Assembly: GCA_941918925.1 (NCBI GenBank)
Contig: OW799237.1
Span: 53,122,997 to 53,186,996 of the forward strand
From: Phyto melanocephala
Lineage: Eukaryota; Arthropoda; Insecta; Diptera; Rhinophoridae
DNA: 64,000 nt
Reading direction: 5' to 3'
The notes under the pieces were generated by a model. The model was not told the DNA's origin. It did no database searches and saw only the letters and a program-made list of their open reading frames with translations. Within the stretch, counting starts at the first letter, position 1. Every line of letters starts with the position of its first letter. A program made the position numbers and the translations under genes. This document shows, piece after piece, positions 22,688-33,772 of the stretch.

Positions 22688-22833
22688 ACAAACTAGTAAG
22701 AGTGCTATATTCGGCCGTGCCGAATATAATAATGCACTTCATCATCATGTACATATTTAACCGCACATCGTAGTCTATCCTATATTTGTTTAACGTCAAT
22801 TTTCCTTATTTCCGACGCCAACCCTGATTTTTA
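22688..22833 (+). repeat. DINE-1-like fragment
   Basis: The ATTCGGC palindrome end only: 'aactagtaagagtgctatat' then 'tcggccgtgccgaatataat'. It is truncated before the A-rich middle. Confidence 0.65.
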
Positions 22834-23698
22834 ATACCCTTCACCTGTGGTGCACAAGGGTATACGTAGCTTTGTCATTCCGTTTGTAATTTCTACTATT
22901 TTCATTTCCGATCCCATAAAGTACATATTTTCTGAAAGCTTGTGAGTAGAGGAGTCGATCAAGCCTTGTCCGTCTGTCCGAGTGCTGTTTGAAATCAAAT
23001 TTTAGAAGCAACCATATGTTCCTCAGATATGGTATCAATCAGTGTATGGTATCAATCTTTTGGAAATATCCAGGAATGAATCGCTAGTGAAATTCAGCAC
23101 AATCGACTCATAACTTTCTGAGATATGATCAAATAAACGCGACTGCCTCTGTTTTTTCCCATATTTATACAACCAAAATTAAAATTTTTTAGCCCTAGAA
23201 TAATTTATAGGTACCTTTGCTCCTATTTGTAGATATAATATGCCTTTAGAGATATTTGTGGAAAATGTTGGGTAAAGCGGTCTCCAATCGGTAAAGTTAT
23301 AGGCAAAAAAAAATTTTTTTTTAAATATATTCAAAAAATTTATAAAGGAAAATAAATTTTTTCAGCTTCTGGACAACCGAGAGAGTCAATATTGGTATCA
23401 TCTGCAAGGACTTGACTAGCGCAACATCAGCACTATAAAAAATTAAAATTCATGTTGGCCGCCACTACAAAATGGCGGACAATAAATTTATATATGGGCC
23501 ATATCTGGTATTTTAAAATGTAACTTCTTGAACCCTCTCAATTTTGGTATCAAATAAAAGGGAGTCGGAAATAATAAGAAAAGATGGCGTATAGCATGAA
23601 ATATAGGTTAAGCTACGATGGGCGATTGTACCTAAATGATGGTGACGAGTATTATCAGATTCGGCACGGCCAAATATACATAGCACTCTTACTTGTTT
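22834..23698 (-). repeat. DINE-1-like repeat, copy C (diverged interior)
   Basis: It starts 'ataccc ttcacctgtggtgcacaagg' and ends 'attcggcacggccaaatata' then 'gcactcttacttgttt'. The interior differs from the other copies: 23160-23640 lacks the long A tracts. It contains 'cggtctccaatcggtaaagt' and 'ggccatatctggtattttaa' instead. It is a distinct subfamily or a recombinant. Confidence 0.7.
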
Positions 23699-24395
23699 CA
23701 ATTTAAATTTTTTGAGTTTTTAGAAGATTATTTAAAAATGTTTGAATATTTCCTTATCATTAAAGTTTTCAGGTGTACATTTTATATGTACACACATATT
23801 TTTATTAAAATAATAAAATACATGATTAATACAGTAACAGGTCGAAAAGATTAAAGAAATTAAATATTTATGTTTAAATTTTCCGTTATATCTTCATCAT
23901 CTTCGTTTACTATTTTCTTTTGATTTTTTGCTTAATAACCAACTTTTTAAGACTCTGAATCTGTAAATGCAATATCATTATTATTACTTTATTCACCTTT
24001 TGATGATGAAATGGATTGGCATATTTTTTCGGTTAGAATCATCTATCTATATTTTAGATATAACACTTGAAGATTTTGTTTTTAATTGGAGTCCTCTATC
24101 TTAATCAGCGATACCAGAATGACGATTTTACCAAAATTTTTAAGATTTTTAAATAAAAAAATGTCTAAAGATCTTTTTAACAAAATTAAAATTTTTGAGT
24201 TTTGGTTGCTCAACAAACTCACACACCTTGTCAAATTGACGTTTCTCAATAAAAGAACAACGTTTTGTAGAGAATTACCATTTTCTCAAAATGAATTCAC
24301 CCAATTCGTTGGGAAAAATTTTGTCAAAAGAAACTTTCTTACTAAGATTTTTCTGCAGCACGATTCGTCCATTTTCACATATTAGTGCTTTTTTT
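23699..24395. other. AT-rich region, no recognised gene
   Basis: Open frames such as 24086-24385 lack conserved features and merge into repeat sequence. 'ttcacatattagtgcttttt' at about 24375 recurs at about 25619, on the other side of the DINE insertions, as part of a tandem repeat. Confidence 0.5.
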
Positions 24396-25567
24396 AACCC
24401 TTCACCTGTGGTGCACAAGGGTATATATAGCTTTGTCATTCCGTTTGTAATTTCTACAATTTTCATTTCCGACCCCATAAAGTATATATTTTCTGAAAGC
24501 TTATGAATAGAGGAGTCGATTTAGCCCTGACCGTCTGTCCGTCTATCCGTCTGCCCGTCTGTCCGTGTGTTGGTTGAAATCAACTTTTAGAAGCAACTAT
24601 ATGTTCCTCAGATCTTTATATGGTATCAATCTCTTGGAAATATTCAGGAATAAATCGCTATTGCAATTCAGCACAATCGCCCAATAACTTTCTGAGATAT
24701 AAGCAAAAAACCACGACCACCTCGTTTTTTTACACAATTACAACAACAACATACATACATAAATATATGTAAAAACCATACAAAAACAAGTAACAGTACT
24801 ATATTCGGCCGTGCCGAATCTTATATACCCTTCACAACGTGTAGTCATGCAATAACAATTGTTTGTATCACCATTCATCTCATATCAAATACGTACATAT
24901 GTATATACTGGTTAGAATAAATGTGGCATCGAATCCCAGCTGAACCAAAAAAAATTGTATTTTATATAATATATTATTTATATTTTTTGAGGAACATATA
25001 GTTGCTTCTAAAAGTTGATTTCAACCAACACACGGACAGACGGGCAGACGGATAGACGGACAGACGGTCAGGGCTTAATCGACTCCTCTATTCATAAGCT
25101 TTCAGAAAATATATACTTTATGGGGTCGGAAATGAAAATTGTAGAAATTACAAACGGAATGACAAAGCTATATATACCCTTGTGCACCACAGGTGAAGGG
25201 TATAAAAAGAAGAAATTACAAAAAGAAAAAATATTAAAAATAAATAAAAAATAATAATAAAAAAAATTACAAAAAAAAAATTTTAAAATAATTTAAAAAA
25301 ATTTTTTAAAAATTTTTTAAAAAAATTAAAAAAAAAATATAAAAAAAATAATAACAAAATATAAATAATATATTAAATAAAATAAAATACATTTTTTTTG
25401 GCTCAGCTGGGATTCGATACCTCATTTATTTTAACCAGTATATATGTACATATGTACGTATTTGATATGAGATGAATGGTGATACAAACAATTGTTATTG
25501 CATGACTACACGTTGTGAAGGGTATATAAGATTCGGCATGGCCGAATATAGCACTGTTACTTGTTTT
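24396..25567 (-). repeat. DINE-1-like repeat, copy D, split by copy E
   Basis: The left part (24396-24784) runs from 'aacccttcacctgtggtgca' to the CATA-rich middle. The right part (25205-25567) resumes with the A-rich tract and ends 'attcggcatggccgaatata' then 'gcactgttacttgttttc'. Copy E sits between them in the opposite orientation. Confidence 0.78.
24785..25204 (+). repeat. DINE-1-like repeat, copy E, nested in copy D
   Basis: A compact copy of about 420 bp from 'acaagtaacagtactatatt' to 'cacaggtgaagggtata'. It has both characteristic ends but a short middle, and it contains imperfect CGGACAGACGG repeats (about 25030-25070). Its insertion into the A-rich middle of copy D shows that E moved later. 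Confidence 0.8.
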
Positions 25568-25571
25568 CATA

Positions 25572-25790
25572 ACACATTTGCACTTTTTTATTCGGGACAA
25601 ATTATTGCTTTTTTATTCATCACATATTAGTGCTTTTTTGTACGTGGCGCAATAGGTTTTTTTTTAAACGAACGTGATTGTTTTTTACACATGGAACATG
25701 AGCGTTTTTACACATCGAACATGAGCCTTTTTTACAGATCGAACATGTGCGTTGTTAACACTTGAAACATGATTGTTTTAAAACATGAAA
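25572..25790. repeat. Imperfect minisatellite, period about 27 bp
   Basis: Units of the type 'gcgtttttacacatcgaaca' repeat about five times between 25660 and 25790. Variants read 'acacatggaacatgagc', 'acagatcgaacatgtgc' and 'acacttgaaacatgatt'. Looser units ('acatattagtgctttttt') precede them from 25572. The same phrase at 24375 suggests the array extended across the site where DINE copy D inserted. Confidence 0.65.
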
Positions 25791-26030
25791 TATAACATTC
25801 CGAGCTATAACTCTTTTCCCAATATTCCGATTTCAATACCAAACAAACCTTGTGTATAAGAAATATTCTGGCAAGCATTGAGCTTTTTCGGTTCGAGCTC
25901 TATCGTGCTTTCAACCAACGGACGGACATAGTTAGATCGTCATAAAATAAAACCACAACTCAGAAAAGATATATTTTATGGGATCTTAAATTAATATTTC
26001 GAAGTGTTACAAACGTAATGATAAAAAGAA
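25791..26030 (+). repeat. Diverged DINE-1-like repeat
   Basis: It contains 'caaccaacggacggacatag', 'aagatatattttatgggatc' and 'tgttacaaacgtaatga'. These are degraded equivalents of the DINE 'gacggac', 'tatatactttatggggtcgg' and 'acaaacggaatgac' core blocks. It is probably an older subfamily. Confidence 0.55.
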
Positions 26031-26189
26031 AATACCTACACTATTTTTTTTTAAGCTAAAAGCTTACATTAAACAACTTTTAGTAATGACGTGCAATAAA
26101 GAATATTGGAAAAACAGATGTTGGTAAATTTCATACTAACTCAATCATATATTAAAGACATGAAATCAATTAGGGCAAATTATTCTATG

Positions 26190-26340
26190 TTTCAATATAA
26201 TATTGAGTTAAATAGTTGATATATACACACAACACTTGTAGTTCTAGTCAATAGAGTGCTGATGTTGAAACTTTAGCTGGTTAGTATCGTTACTAAATTT
26301 TCCTAGATATTCTGTCATTATCACATTGAACTTAAAGCCC
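26190..26340 (+). repeat. Relic related to the hammerhead-bearing insertion
   Basis: It is similar to 62888-63045: 'gagttaaatagttgatat' corresponds to 'gagttaaatagatgatat', and 'gagtgctgatgttgaaac' to 'gagtgctgatgatgaaac'. The 'attctgtcattatcac' block matches 'attctttcattaccac'. The catalytic core here is damaged (CTGATGT for CTGATGA, and the second stem strand is lost). It is not expected to be an active ribozyme. Confidence 0.6.
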
Positions 26341-26410
26341 GAAAATTGAATTAAAATTAAATATAATATTTTTACAAACAATTGTTATTTTAAAACTCTG
26401 CGACATTTAA

Positions 26411-27229
26411 TACCGGGTTATCCATTTTGCGGTTTCAAAAGTAAACGTAAATAGAACACATTTAAAATATTTTTTTTCATGAAATTTCTTCTTTATTATA
26501 AAGTTTGAACGTTGAAATTATGTGTGAAAAACTACATCATTTAAACGAACACCACGCGAAGTGTTGCAAGCATTGCTTCTTTTGAGGTAATTTTCGACCA
26601 CTTTTTGACACATATTGGGCGGTATCTCAGCCATAACTTGACCAATGTTTACTTTTAAAGGGCTCAAGATTTAAAGGTTTATCTGCAAAAACACGGTCTT
26701 TCGAGTAGCCCTACAAAATAAGTCTAATATGTACGACGTTGTGAATGGTCAGCTGGCTTCAGTTGTTGTGTAGGTGTAGATCCAAATGCAAAATACGCCA
26801 TAATGTGCCGTAAGACTGTCCTAATTCCTGAGAACGACGAGGAATCGACACATTTGCGTCTTCGGCAACACTTTCACTTACAGCACCGATATTTTCAGTG
26901 GAACGAGCGAAACGATAATGCACAGGCCTCATAATATCTCTAACCGCTTCAGTCTTTTCAAATTTCTTCACAATTTTGCCAATTGATTGCGTAGTTGGAC
27001 GATTATGTAAACCATAATCTCCTCTTAAAGCACGATATGTGGCTGTGCCAGAATCACCATTTTTGTAGTAGGTTTTGATAATTTTTATGCGATGTGTGAT
27101 AGTTAAGCGATCAATTTTCGTCAATGTCAGACTTTCAACTGAAAAGAAAAAATTGGTTTAACAACTTAGTTTGACATCTGTCGAATTCCAGTCCTATACT
27201 TTTGAAGCCACGAAATGGATACCCCTTTA
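26411..27229 (-). mobile_element. Internally deleted Tc1/mariner-like transposon
   Basis: About 0.8 kb with inverted ends. Both terminal repeats share GGG-TATCCATTT and TTCAAAAGTA (left 'gggttatccattttgcgg', right read inward 'ggggtatccatttcgtgg'). The flanks carry TA, the usual mariner target. The interior encodes only the N-terminal and C-terminal parts of a transposase. Confidence 0.78.
26510..27124 (-). pseudogene. Mariner-like transposase lacking its catalytic core
   Basis: The minus-strand frame from 27124 begins 'MTKIDRLTITHRIKIIKTYY' and covers the helix-turn-helix DNA-binding region to 'YGTLWRILHLDLHLH' (about 26765). In a shifted frame 'LKPADHSQRR' follows. It then jumps to the C-terminus 'GYSKDRVFADKPLNLE' and, through a further shift, ends 'CNTSRGVRLNDVVFHT'. 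The DDE/D catalytic region, normally about 150 residues, is deleted between about 26720 and 26740. The protein cannot be active, so the element depended on a relative. Confidence 0.78.
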
Positions 27230-29822
27230 GTATATATAAAAACTCATAAGTGAACTTATGCATAATTTTGATGGAAACGTTAGGACTAAAACCACCAAAG
27301 ATATTAAAGCTATTGCTTTAAGTCTTTGGTGTCAAATACCCCTAAGGATTTTGACTTCGTACAGGCTATTTCCGCCTGGTCTGACGATACTGCATTTTAA
27401 AAATTTAAGTGCCAACTCTGCGTTAATGCCGATTTTGAAATAGCTTTGTTGGAAGTTTCAACGATAAACTTCCTGACCCGGTATAAACTTAACGTTACGA
27501 CATCGCGTATTTAAGACTTTTCGCTACGTACTGTACATTATGCAATTAATTAAAACACATAAGATTTTAATTTAAATTGTCTTTTTATTTATAATTAAAT
27601 TTTATTATTATTTTATGAAATACAAAGTTCTGTTTGGTAGTGGTGGTGAAGTACAGTTCTTCTTTCCAGCCAACCAATTATTATATTATTTTTGCAAGCG
27701 GTTTGACCGATCTTTATGAACGCAAGGCAACAAGTAAAGTTTTTATAAATTTTTTTCAAAAATTTTTCGTTTGTCCTTGAATATGTTTTTTGTTAAACAT
27801 GCTTAAGCATGCATTGTTTACCAAAAATGGCAACGGTAGTGTTTCAACAAGACAAATAGAATTAAATATGCAAATATAATGATCTTTGCCTAGATCGTAG
27901 TTTAAAAACTAGAAATGTTTCAATTTCATTCAATTCATATGGACGTAAAAGTACAATTATGTATGTATGTACGTACAAATTAATCTTACGTTTGGTGGCT
28001 GCAGCACTTTTATTGTAAGAATCTTTTCAAATAAATTGTAACACACTTTCATACAATTTGCTTAATATTTTATTTTCAAAATAAAGTACAAATCCATTAA
28101 TAATATTTATTTTACAGTTATTTTTCTTACAAAAAATGTATTTTTTTTAAATTCTTTTATATTTTACACCAAAACAATGTACTGTTATTCTAAATTCCAA
28201 TTCAGTTTTTTTTTTGTATTTTATACCAACAAAAACAAATTTAAGCCTGTTATATTAATATTTTAATTTTTGCTTTTTGCTAAGGTTTAACTTAAATTAT
28301 TTTATTTTATTAATTGAATTTTGTAGTATATGATCTGGGTTTTTAATATAAAGTAACAATATTTATCTCACTGTTAATCTTATGTTCTATGATCTTATGT
28401 TTTTTCTATGTAGAATTGGTATCACAAGAAATTTATCTCATTACTTTTACTTAAAATTTTTAATTTCTATTGATGAGTATTAATTAAACCACAAAATATT
28501 AAGTTTTCTACTACGTGGAATTTATGCTTCAAAGTTTATTCTATCTTGAACGTATTAAGAGAAGACCAAAGTTTTTCTCACCAATGAAGACAAGTTTACA
28601 CTAAAAAAATTATTACCCTACACATTGCATTTTATAGTGCGATATATTAAGTATTTTAATATATTCGATTTAATGTATACATTTGTACATACATATATAA
28701 TGTAAATCCCCCATCTTGACTGAGGCTCCGACGAATTTAATAATAAACTAATAATATGTACATACATATAATTGGGAGATTCACAGTAGTGTCATAAAAT
28801 CATGTCCTATAAAAATAGCATGAAAAATGAAGACTATTGTGAACAACCCCTCATAATTAAGTGTGCTATTTTGAATTTAAGTCAGCTGATGTAAAACAAT
28901 TGTAAAAATAAATATTGCCTTTCATAATGCCAAAAACAAGTGAAAAAAACAAAATAATAGCCAGCTTGTGCGAAAAGTACATTTTAGATGTTGTAATGGC
29001 AGACTCAAGTAAATAAATCACAAACAAATTAAATATTGTTTGATTAACAAAAACAGCAGAGTCCTTAGCCGATCTTATTTGACGCCACCAGTGATTCGGC
29101 CCCATAAAATTATACAATGAACGGCGACGGCTAACAAAAACTATTGCGGCTTGGCTTAGCCATTTAGCACAGGTCTCTGCTTATTAAATACGACAGCACA
29201 ATAAAGATAGCGTACAAAATTCTATTATTATAAGACACTTTTTGTTTGAAAAGCAACAAAATTTTTAAAACATTGTAAAATTTTAGAACAATATGACATG
29301 ATAAGACACCTTGTGAATCACCCAAATATATGTATATTATATATGTGTCCATATATAAGTACATACATATGCAAGAATTACACGACTATATACGTATTTG
29401 TATATGTCTTACATATATAAAATTATTTTTCGTTTACATACATATAAACACCTATTTTACATTAATTATAGAAATATATACATCAACATTTAGATAAGCT
29501 TGGTTACAATTCCGACATTAATTTAAAAATTTTGATAATAGTTATTATTTCTCTTTTTTTTTTTTCTTAAAAATATTTTATATACAAATGTTCGTAATTC
29601 ATACGTTTAGACTTCTGTAGTTTTATTTATTAATTTATTTAATAAACTATATATTACTCTTTTTTTATAAGTAAATAAAAAAAGTAGTGTAATGTAAACC
29701 TTATTTATACAATAAGTATATGTATGTATATAATATATACATATATATCAATGCCTTACTTCCTCAATCTCGTAACTTAAAAAATACGGTTTTGACTTTT
29801 TCATATCAAACGATTGTTTTAT
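27230..29822. other. AT-rich region, no recognised gene
   Basis: Nothing coding is supported. GTAT/TACA microsatellites occur at about 27960-27975, 28680-28700 and 29330-29370. The sequence at 28775-28830 ('gattcacagtagtgtcataa') looks like a transposon end, but no partner was found. A motif 'gcggcttggcttagccattt' lies at about 29148. The open frames on the minus strand (28866-29117, 29164-29364) lack conserved motifs. Confidence 0.5.
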
Positions 29823-29830
29823 GCTTTAAC

Positions 29831-32180
29831 CAAAGGCGTAGCCAGGATATGAAATGAATATGGTGCCACGAAAATTATGATTTTTTATGATTATGATTAT
29901 TACAATTTCGATCTATTTGAGGAGTAATCTGCGTGGATCTTCTGAAAAATTTTCTACAATTTTTTAAAAAAATTCGTCTTTTTTTTCGGTTACCAATTTT
30001 CGGTGGAGGCTTAGCATACATAGTCCTGCAATATATACTATATACTTATTTTTTGATATCAAATAAATAAAACTGCATATTATTTTACCGTTTAAACGAG
30101 CTTCAGTCATTGTGGAGCGCAACCATGTTTGTACTCGCCTTAAAGTGCTAAATGACCGCTCAACAGTTGCAGTAGTGCACGGCTGTGACAATGAAATTAA
30201 TAACGCCTTCCTTATATTTGGATAAAATAATCCAGCGTCTTTCAAAATATTCGCCAGCTCTAAGTCGGCTAATTCGTCTTTACCCATTTTTTTTGTTGCT
30301 AAGAATTATACCAAAGCTCAATTTCTCCTTCCAAATCATCCAACTCATAAAAATGCTCAAACGTTTTTGTGGCATCTTTAGGCTCTTCCAGCTTCAAAGA
30401 AAGCATGTTTGGCGCGTGCAAACAATGAATTGCAAACGCTGGCCTATTCTCTTCATTAAATCTTCTGTCCAGTGGTGAAATTAAAGAATATATATAGATC
30501 GCTTCCAGTATTCAGCCGGTGATGAAAATGGGGGATTTGAACGGTGCGTTTGACGAGAGACTATCCTTGGAACAGACATCTCTATTCCTAAATTGGGTGT
30601 GTTTTCTTGAGTAGAAAAAAGCAATCCGCCCACAATGCCCTGTGCATTAGTTCGGTGTTCCTGTAGAACGGCCATTATTAATTTTATTTGCTTGGCACAT
30701 TGCAATAAATCCATAGCTTTAGACTGCAAAATATTTGCAGTTGGTTCCAACAGAAGGGAATTCTGTGCAATTACAAAAACACTGAAAACGAAAACGGGTT
30801 GAGTGGCTGCGCAATGGAGTTGAAAGGCATGTTTACGCGTGTTCTGATTTCCTTCACCTGTTAACCTTTTCAATGTTTCCACAATATCAACAAAATTTTC
30901 TTTGAAACGCACGATACTTTTATATTTGTGTGACCAACGTGTCTCGCAGAGCATTGGGATACTTGGAATACACTTTCTTCTCAAAGGTGATTCCCGAAAA
31001 AAATTTATAATATCTTTTATTGCACCTGTAAATGAAAAGATTGAAGATGAATTCATTGTAAACCCGTAAACAGTTAAATACATACCTATTGTGTTTCTAA
31101 TTTCTGGGAGAACGTTTAGATCGTTTACAACGAGGTTCAGTTTGTGGCTAGCACAATATTTTGTACACCTCCTTCTTTTCCAGCCATAGTACTACAACCA
31201 CCATAGCCCTGCCCAACACATTTAGATTCATCCAGTTGTAATGTCGATATAAAATTTTGAATTTCTTCGGCAATACATTTTCCATTCATCGCATTTAATT
31301 CCACAAACCCAAGAAATTCTTCTCGAATTAAACATTTTTCCTCGTCAAAGAAGCGTATTCCAACAAATAATTGCTTTTTTCCCTATATATCCGCTGTATC
31401 GTCAGCTAATATGCTGTACGCAAAAGATTTTTTTATGTCCTGCATGATGTCGTCTTTTATTATTAAATCACATATAGTAATTGATTTTGGATTTGTGGTG
31501 AGAAGTATTTTACATTTTTGTTCGAATTATCTAAATGCCTTTGCAAAATCTGGTCGCCACAATCGATTCTCAGACTTATTAGATCTTGGAAAGCCATGTC
31601 ATGTGTTCCGCAAAATAAAATACATGTTGTGATGGAGGTAACAATTTTACGGTTCTCCTCAATCAGTTTCTTATGACCTGAAACCATCATTGCGTCTACT
31701 GGAATATTTGTTAAAAATGATTTCGCTGCTTCTACCGCTTGCTTATGCCATTGATTACTAGCATGTTTTTTGCAATACTCATGCATTTGTTTATAGCGTA
31801 CAAAAACTTTTATAATAAATGATCCTGTATACCCTTGTACGTTTTTTGGAGGAAAAAGAACGCAATACAAACAAACTGATCCCTTAAATTTTTTGGAGTA
31901 CGCAAGCCAAGGAGTATACATTTGTAACCAATAGTGACAAAATTCTCTTTTTGGGTCAGCGGAATCTTCGGCAAAATTATAATTCGGCGGTGGTATCCGA
32001 CAGGTTTTTAGCATTTCTCTTTTAGCACTGTGTATTTGTACGAATGAAATTTCGCTTGGGTTTTCTTTCGACATCGTTGAACAGGCAGTTAATAATTTTA
32101 TTTTGTATGCACGTAAAAAAAATATTATAGAATTAGGTGGGTTCCACGGCCCTTTAAGCCCATATCTGGCTACGCCCATG
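29831..32180 (-). mobile_element. hAT transposon with 8-bp target duplication
   Basis: A 2.35-kb element. The target duplication GCTTTAAC is at 29823-29830 and 32181-32188. The terminal inverted repeats are 'caaaggcgtagccaggatat' (left) and, read inward, 'catgggcgtagccagatatg' (right). It encodes one transposase on the minus strand, in broken frames. A fragment of another copy's end lies at 361-453. Confidence 0.92.
29964..32110 (-). pseudogene. hAT transposase (TTF zinc finger, DUF4371 type), broken
   Basis: On the minus strand the N-terminus has a TTF-type zinc-finger region: 'FCHYWLQMYTPWLAYSKKFK', 'GSVCLYCVLF' and 'ASNQWHKQA'. The RNase H-like core follows, with 'YSILADDTADI' (first catalytic Asp, about 31400) broken by an in-frame TAG just after it (about 31384). 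'SKCVGQGYGGCSTMAGK' follows (about 31180-31230). A frameshift separates this from 'CASHKLNLVVNDLN' (about 31115-31160). The end, 'TTATVERSFSTLRRVQTWLR' (about 30100-30165), is the C-terminal dimerisation domain. Regions at 30481-31083 and 29964-30287 are in different frames. A start near 32073 ('MSKENPSEISF') is likelier than the upstream codon inside the terminal repeat. Confidence 0.88.
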
Positions 32181-32188
32181 GCTTTAAC

Positions 32189-33481
32189 TAATATACATAA
32201 ATGCAGTCAATTCCTTAATAATTGCATTTAAACTTTTAACCAAACTCCGAAGTATAAAAAGATGAACCGTTTTTTTTCTCTCCTGAAAAGTTTTATTTTT
32301 TAAGATACGAGGTTGAGGAAGTAAGGCATCGATATATGTATATATACATACGTATGTATATGTTTTGTTTGTTATTGTTTTTAAATGATTGTGAATACAA
32401 TATTTATATATTTAGGAAAAGTTATATATATTAATGTAAATTTTGTTCCTGTATATTATTGTTTGTGTATTTAAGCTTTTTTCCTAAAGAAGAGCACCGA
32501 AGGCGCTCGAAATATTGAAAAAAATAAATAAGTATATAAAAGAGTAACGTGACTGACTGATTCATCATCGCTCAGCCCAAACGCAAAGAGCTAGAGACAT
32601 GAAATTTGGACAATCGGTTCCTCTTTTAATGTATAGCTCCACTAAGAAGGGAGTAAAAACGGGTAAAATCGGTAATCTTATATCTGCTAAACTAAAAATT
32701 ATACAAATTAAATTGACAAAGTATTGTAATTTGCACAAAAAATAAGCTGACCGGTGTCTGGCCTTTTTTTGATTTTTCAGCCCTTAAACACATAAAGCTA
32801 GGAAAAAAATGTAAACTGTATTAAGTAATCCACGAAAAAATATTAATAGGAATTCGGCACTTTTTTCAAATTTAAAAATTGTCCCTTTTTTGGTACTTTT
32901 TTTTAAATAAACTTTTCTTATATTATTCAATGGGACAAAATTTGACAATTATTATTTCCTAATAGAATATGGACAATTATTAAGGTGAAATTTTTGGATA
33001 CTTTTTTGGGGACAAAAAAGGTACCAAAAAGGGAAAAATTCCGGAAAATGTATGTAATTCCTAATTAGACGGCCAATTTTCACAAAATTTTTAATTGGGA
33101 TTTCACTAGACATAAAAAATGATGTAATTTAGTAAAAATTTAAACACATTCCTAACAGGGTAGAAGGGGAAAAATCGGGAAAAGAGTTTGGTACTTTTTA
33201 GAACATAATTACTTTTATGCAAAAAAGAGTTGATTTGCTGACTTTAAATCATGTCTATTAAAATATTATGTTACATAGATATTTAAACATTTTAAACTTG
33301 GAACTTGGACCAAAAATATACTTTTTCGCATTTCTATGGTACTTTTTGTATCTTCTACGTTTATAGAGGTAGTATTGTAAAATAAAGAACTATTGATTTC
33401 AAGTGAGACTAAAAATATTATGTGCAATCAAAAAGCTACTTTTTTGAGTTTTTATTGTACTCTTTGTATTTTGAACGTTTG
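32189..33481. other. Unclassified repeats, no gene
   Basis: It includes a stem-loop at 32484-32512 (listed separately). The block from 32545, 'gactgactgattcatcatcg' then 'ctcagcccaaacgcaaagag', recurs widely in animal genomes in my experience, but I cannot name its element. The stretch 32735-32770 matches 18330-18370 in inverted orientation. No coding frame is supported. Confidence 0.45.
32484..32520 (+). ncRNA. Hammerhead-like stem-loop, probably degenerate
   Basis: CTAAAGA (32484-32490) is followed by the stem GAGC (32492-32495) and GCTC (32505-32508), then GAAA (32509-32512). A hammerhead core would be CTGANGA - stem II - GAAA. Here the conserved G has become A, and no convincing stem I is seen. 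Such motifs occur at the ends of Penelope-like elements. Activity is unlikely. Confidence 0.3.
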
Positions 33482-33655
33482 CGAAGTTAGAATTTTTTTC
33501 GTGCCGAAATAAAAAACCAAAATAGTATAATTCGAAGTATGGGGGTAAAATGAAATCAGATGGAGGTCACAAAGAGCAAGTTTGCAGTAAGTTGCCATGC
33601 TTCGAATTATATTTTTTTGGTTTTTTATTTCGGCACGATTTTTTTTGAAATGCTA
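33482..33655. repeat. Short inverted repeat (foldback)
   Basis: The left arm (about 33482-33542) contains 'cgtgccgaaataaaaaacca' and 'tataattcgaagtatggg'. The right arm (about 33595-33655) contains 'ccatgcttcgaattatattt' and 'ttggttttttatttcggcac'. The arms are about 55-60 bp and imperfect, with a loop of about 50 bp. It lies just before or inside the 5' LTR of Gypsy-1. Confidence 0.7.
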
Positions 33656-33758
33656 ACGACTGAAGGGAAGAAAAAGACCCTACACATCCGACGAGTTAAT
33701 GCCGTGCCACCTGCTAGCGTGCCACTTCCCCGAAACAACATACGGAGTCGTTACATTT

Positions 33759-33772
33759 TGGCGCCCAACGTG
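33759..33772 (+). promoter_or_regulatory. Primer-binding site of Gypsy-1 (tRNA-Lys type)
   Basis: TGGCGCCCAACGTG begins three bases after the LTR end 'gttaca'. TGGCGCCCAACG is complementary to the 3' end of tRNA-Lys, as used by many Gypsy elements and retroviruses. Confidence 0.85.

Noticed and set aside
21593..25254. Open frames reading 'DSSIHKLSENIYFMGSEMKI' as a conserved protein
   Set aside because: The same frame appears in every DINE copy (also at 54745-55059) because it is the translated repeat core. It has no codon-level sign of selection that I can see.
28775..28830. Transib-like terminal repeat ('cacagtagtgtcataaaatc')
   Set aside because: It resembles a heptamer with an A-rich partner, but no inverted partner or target duplication was found nearby.
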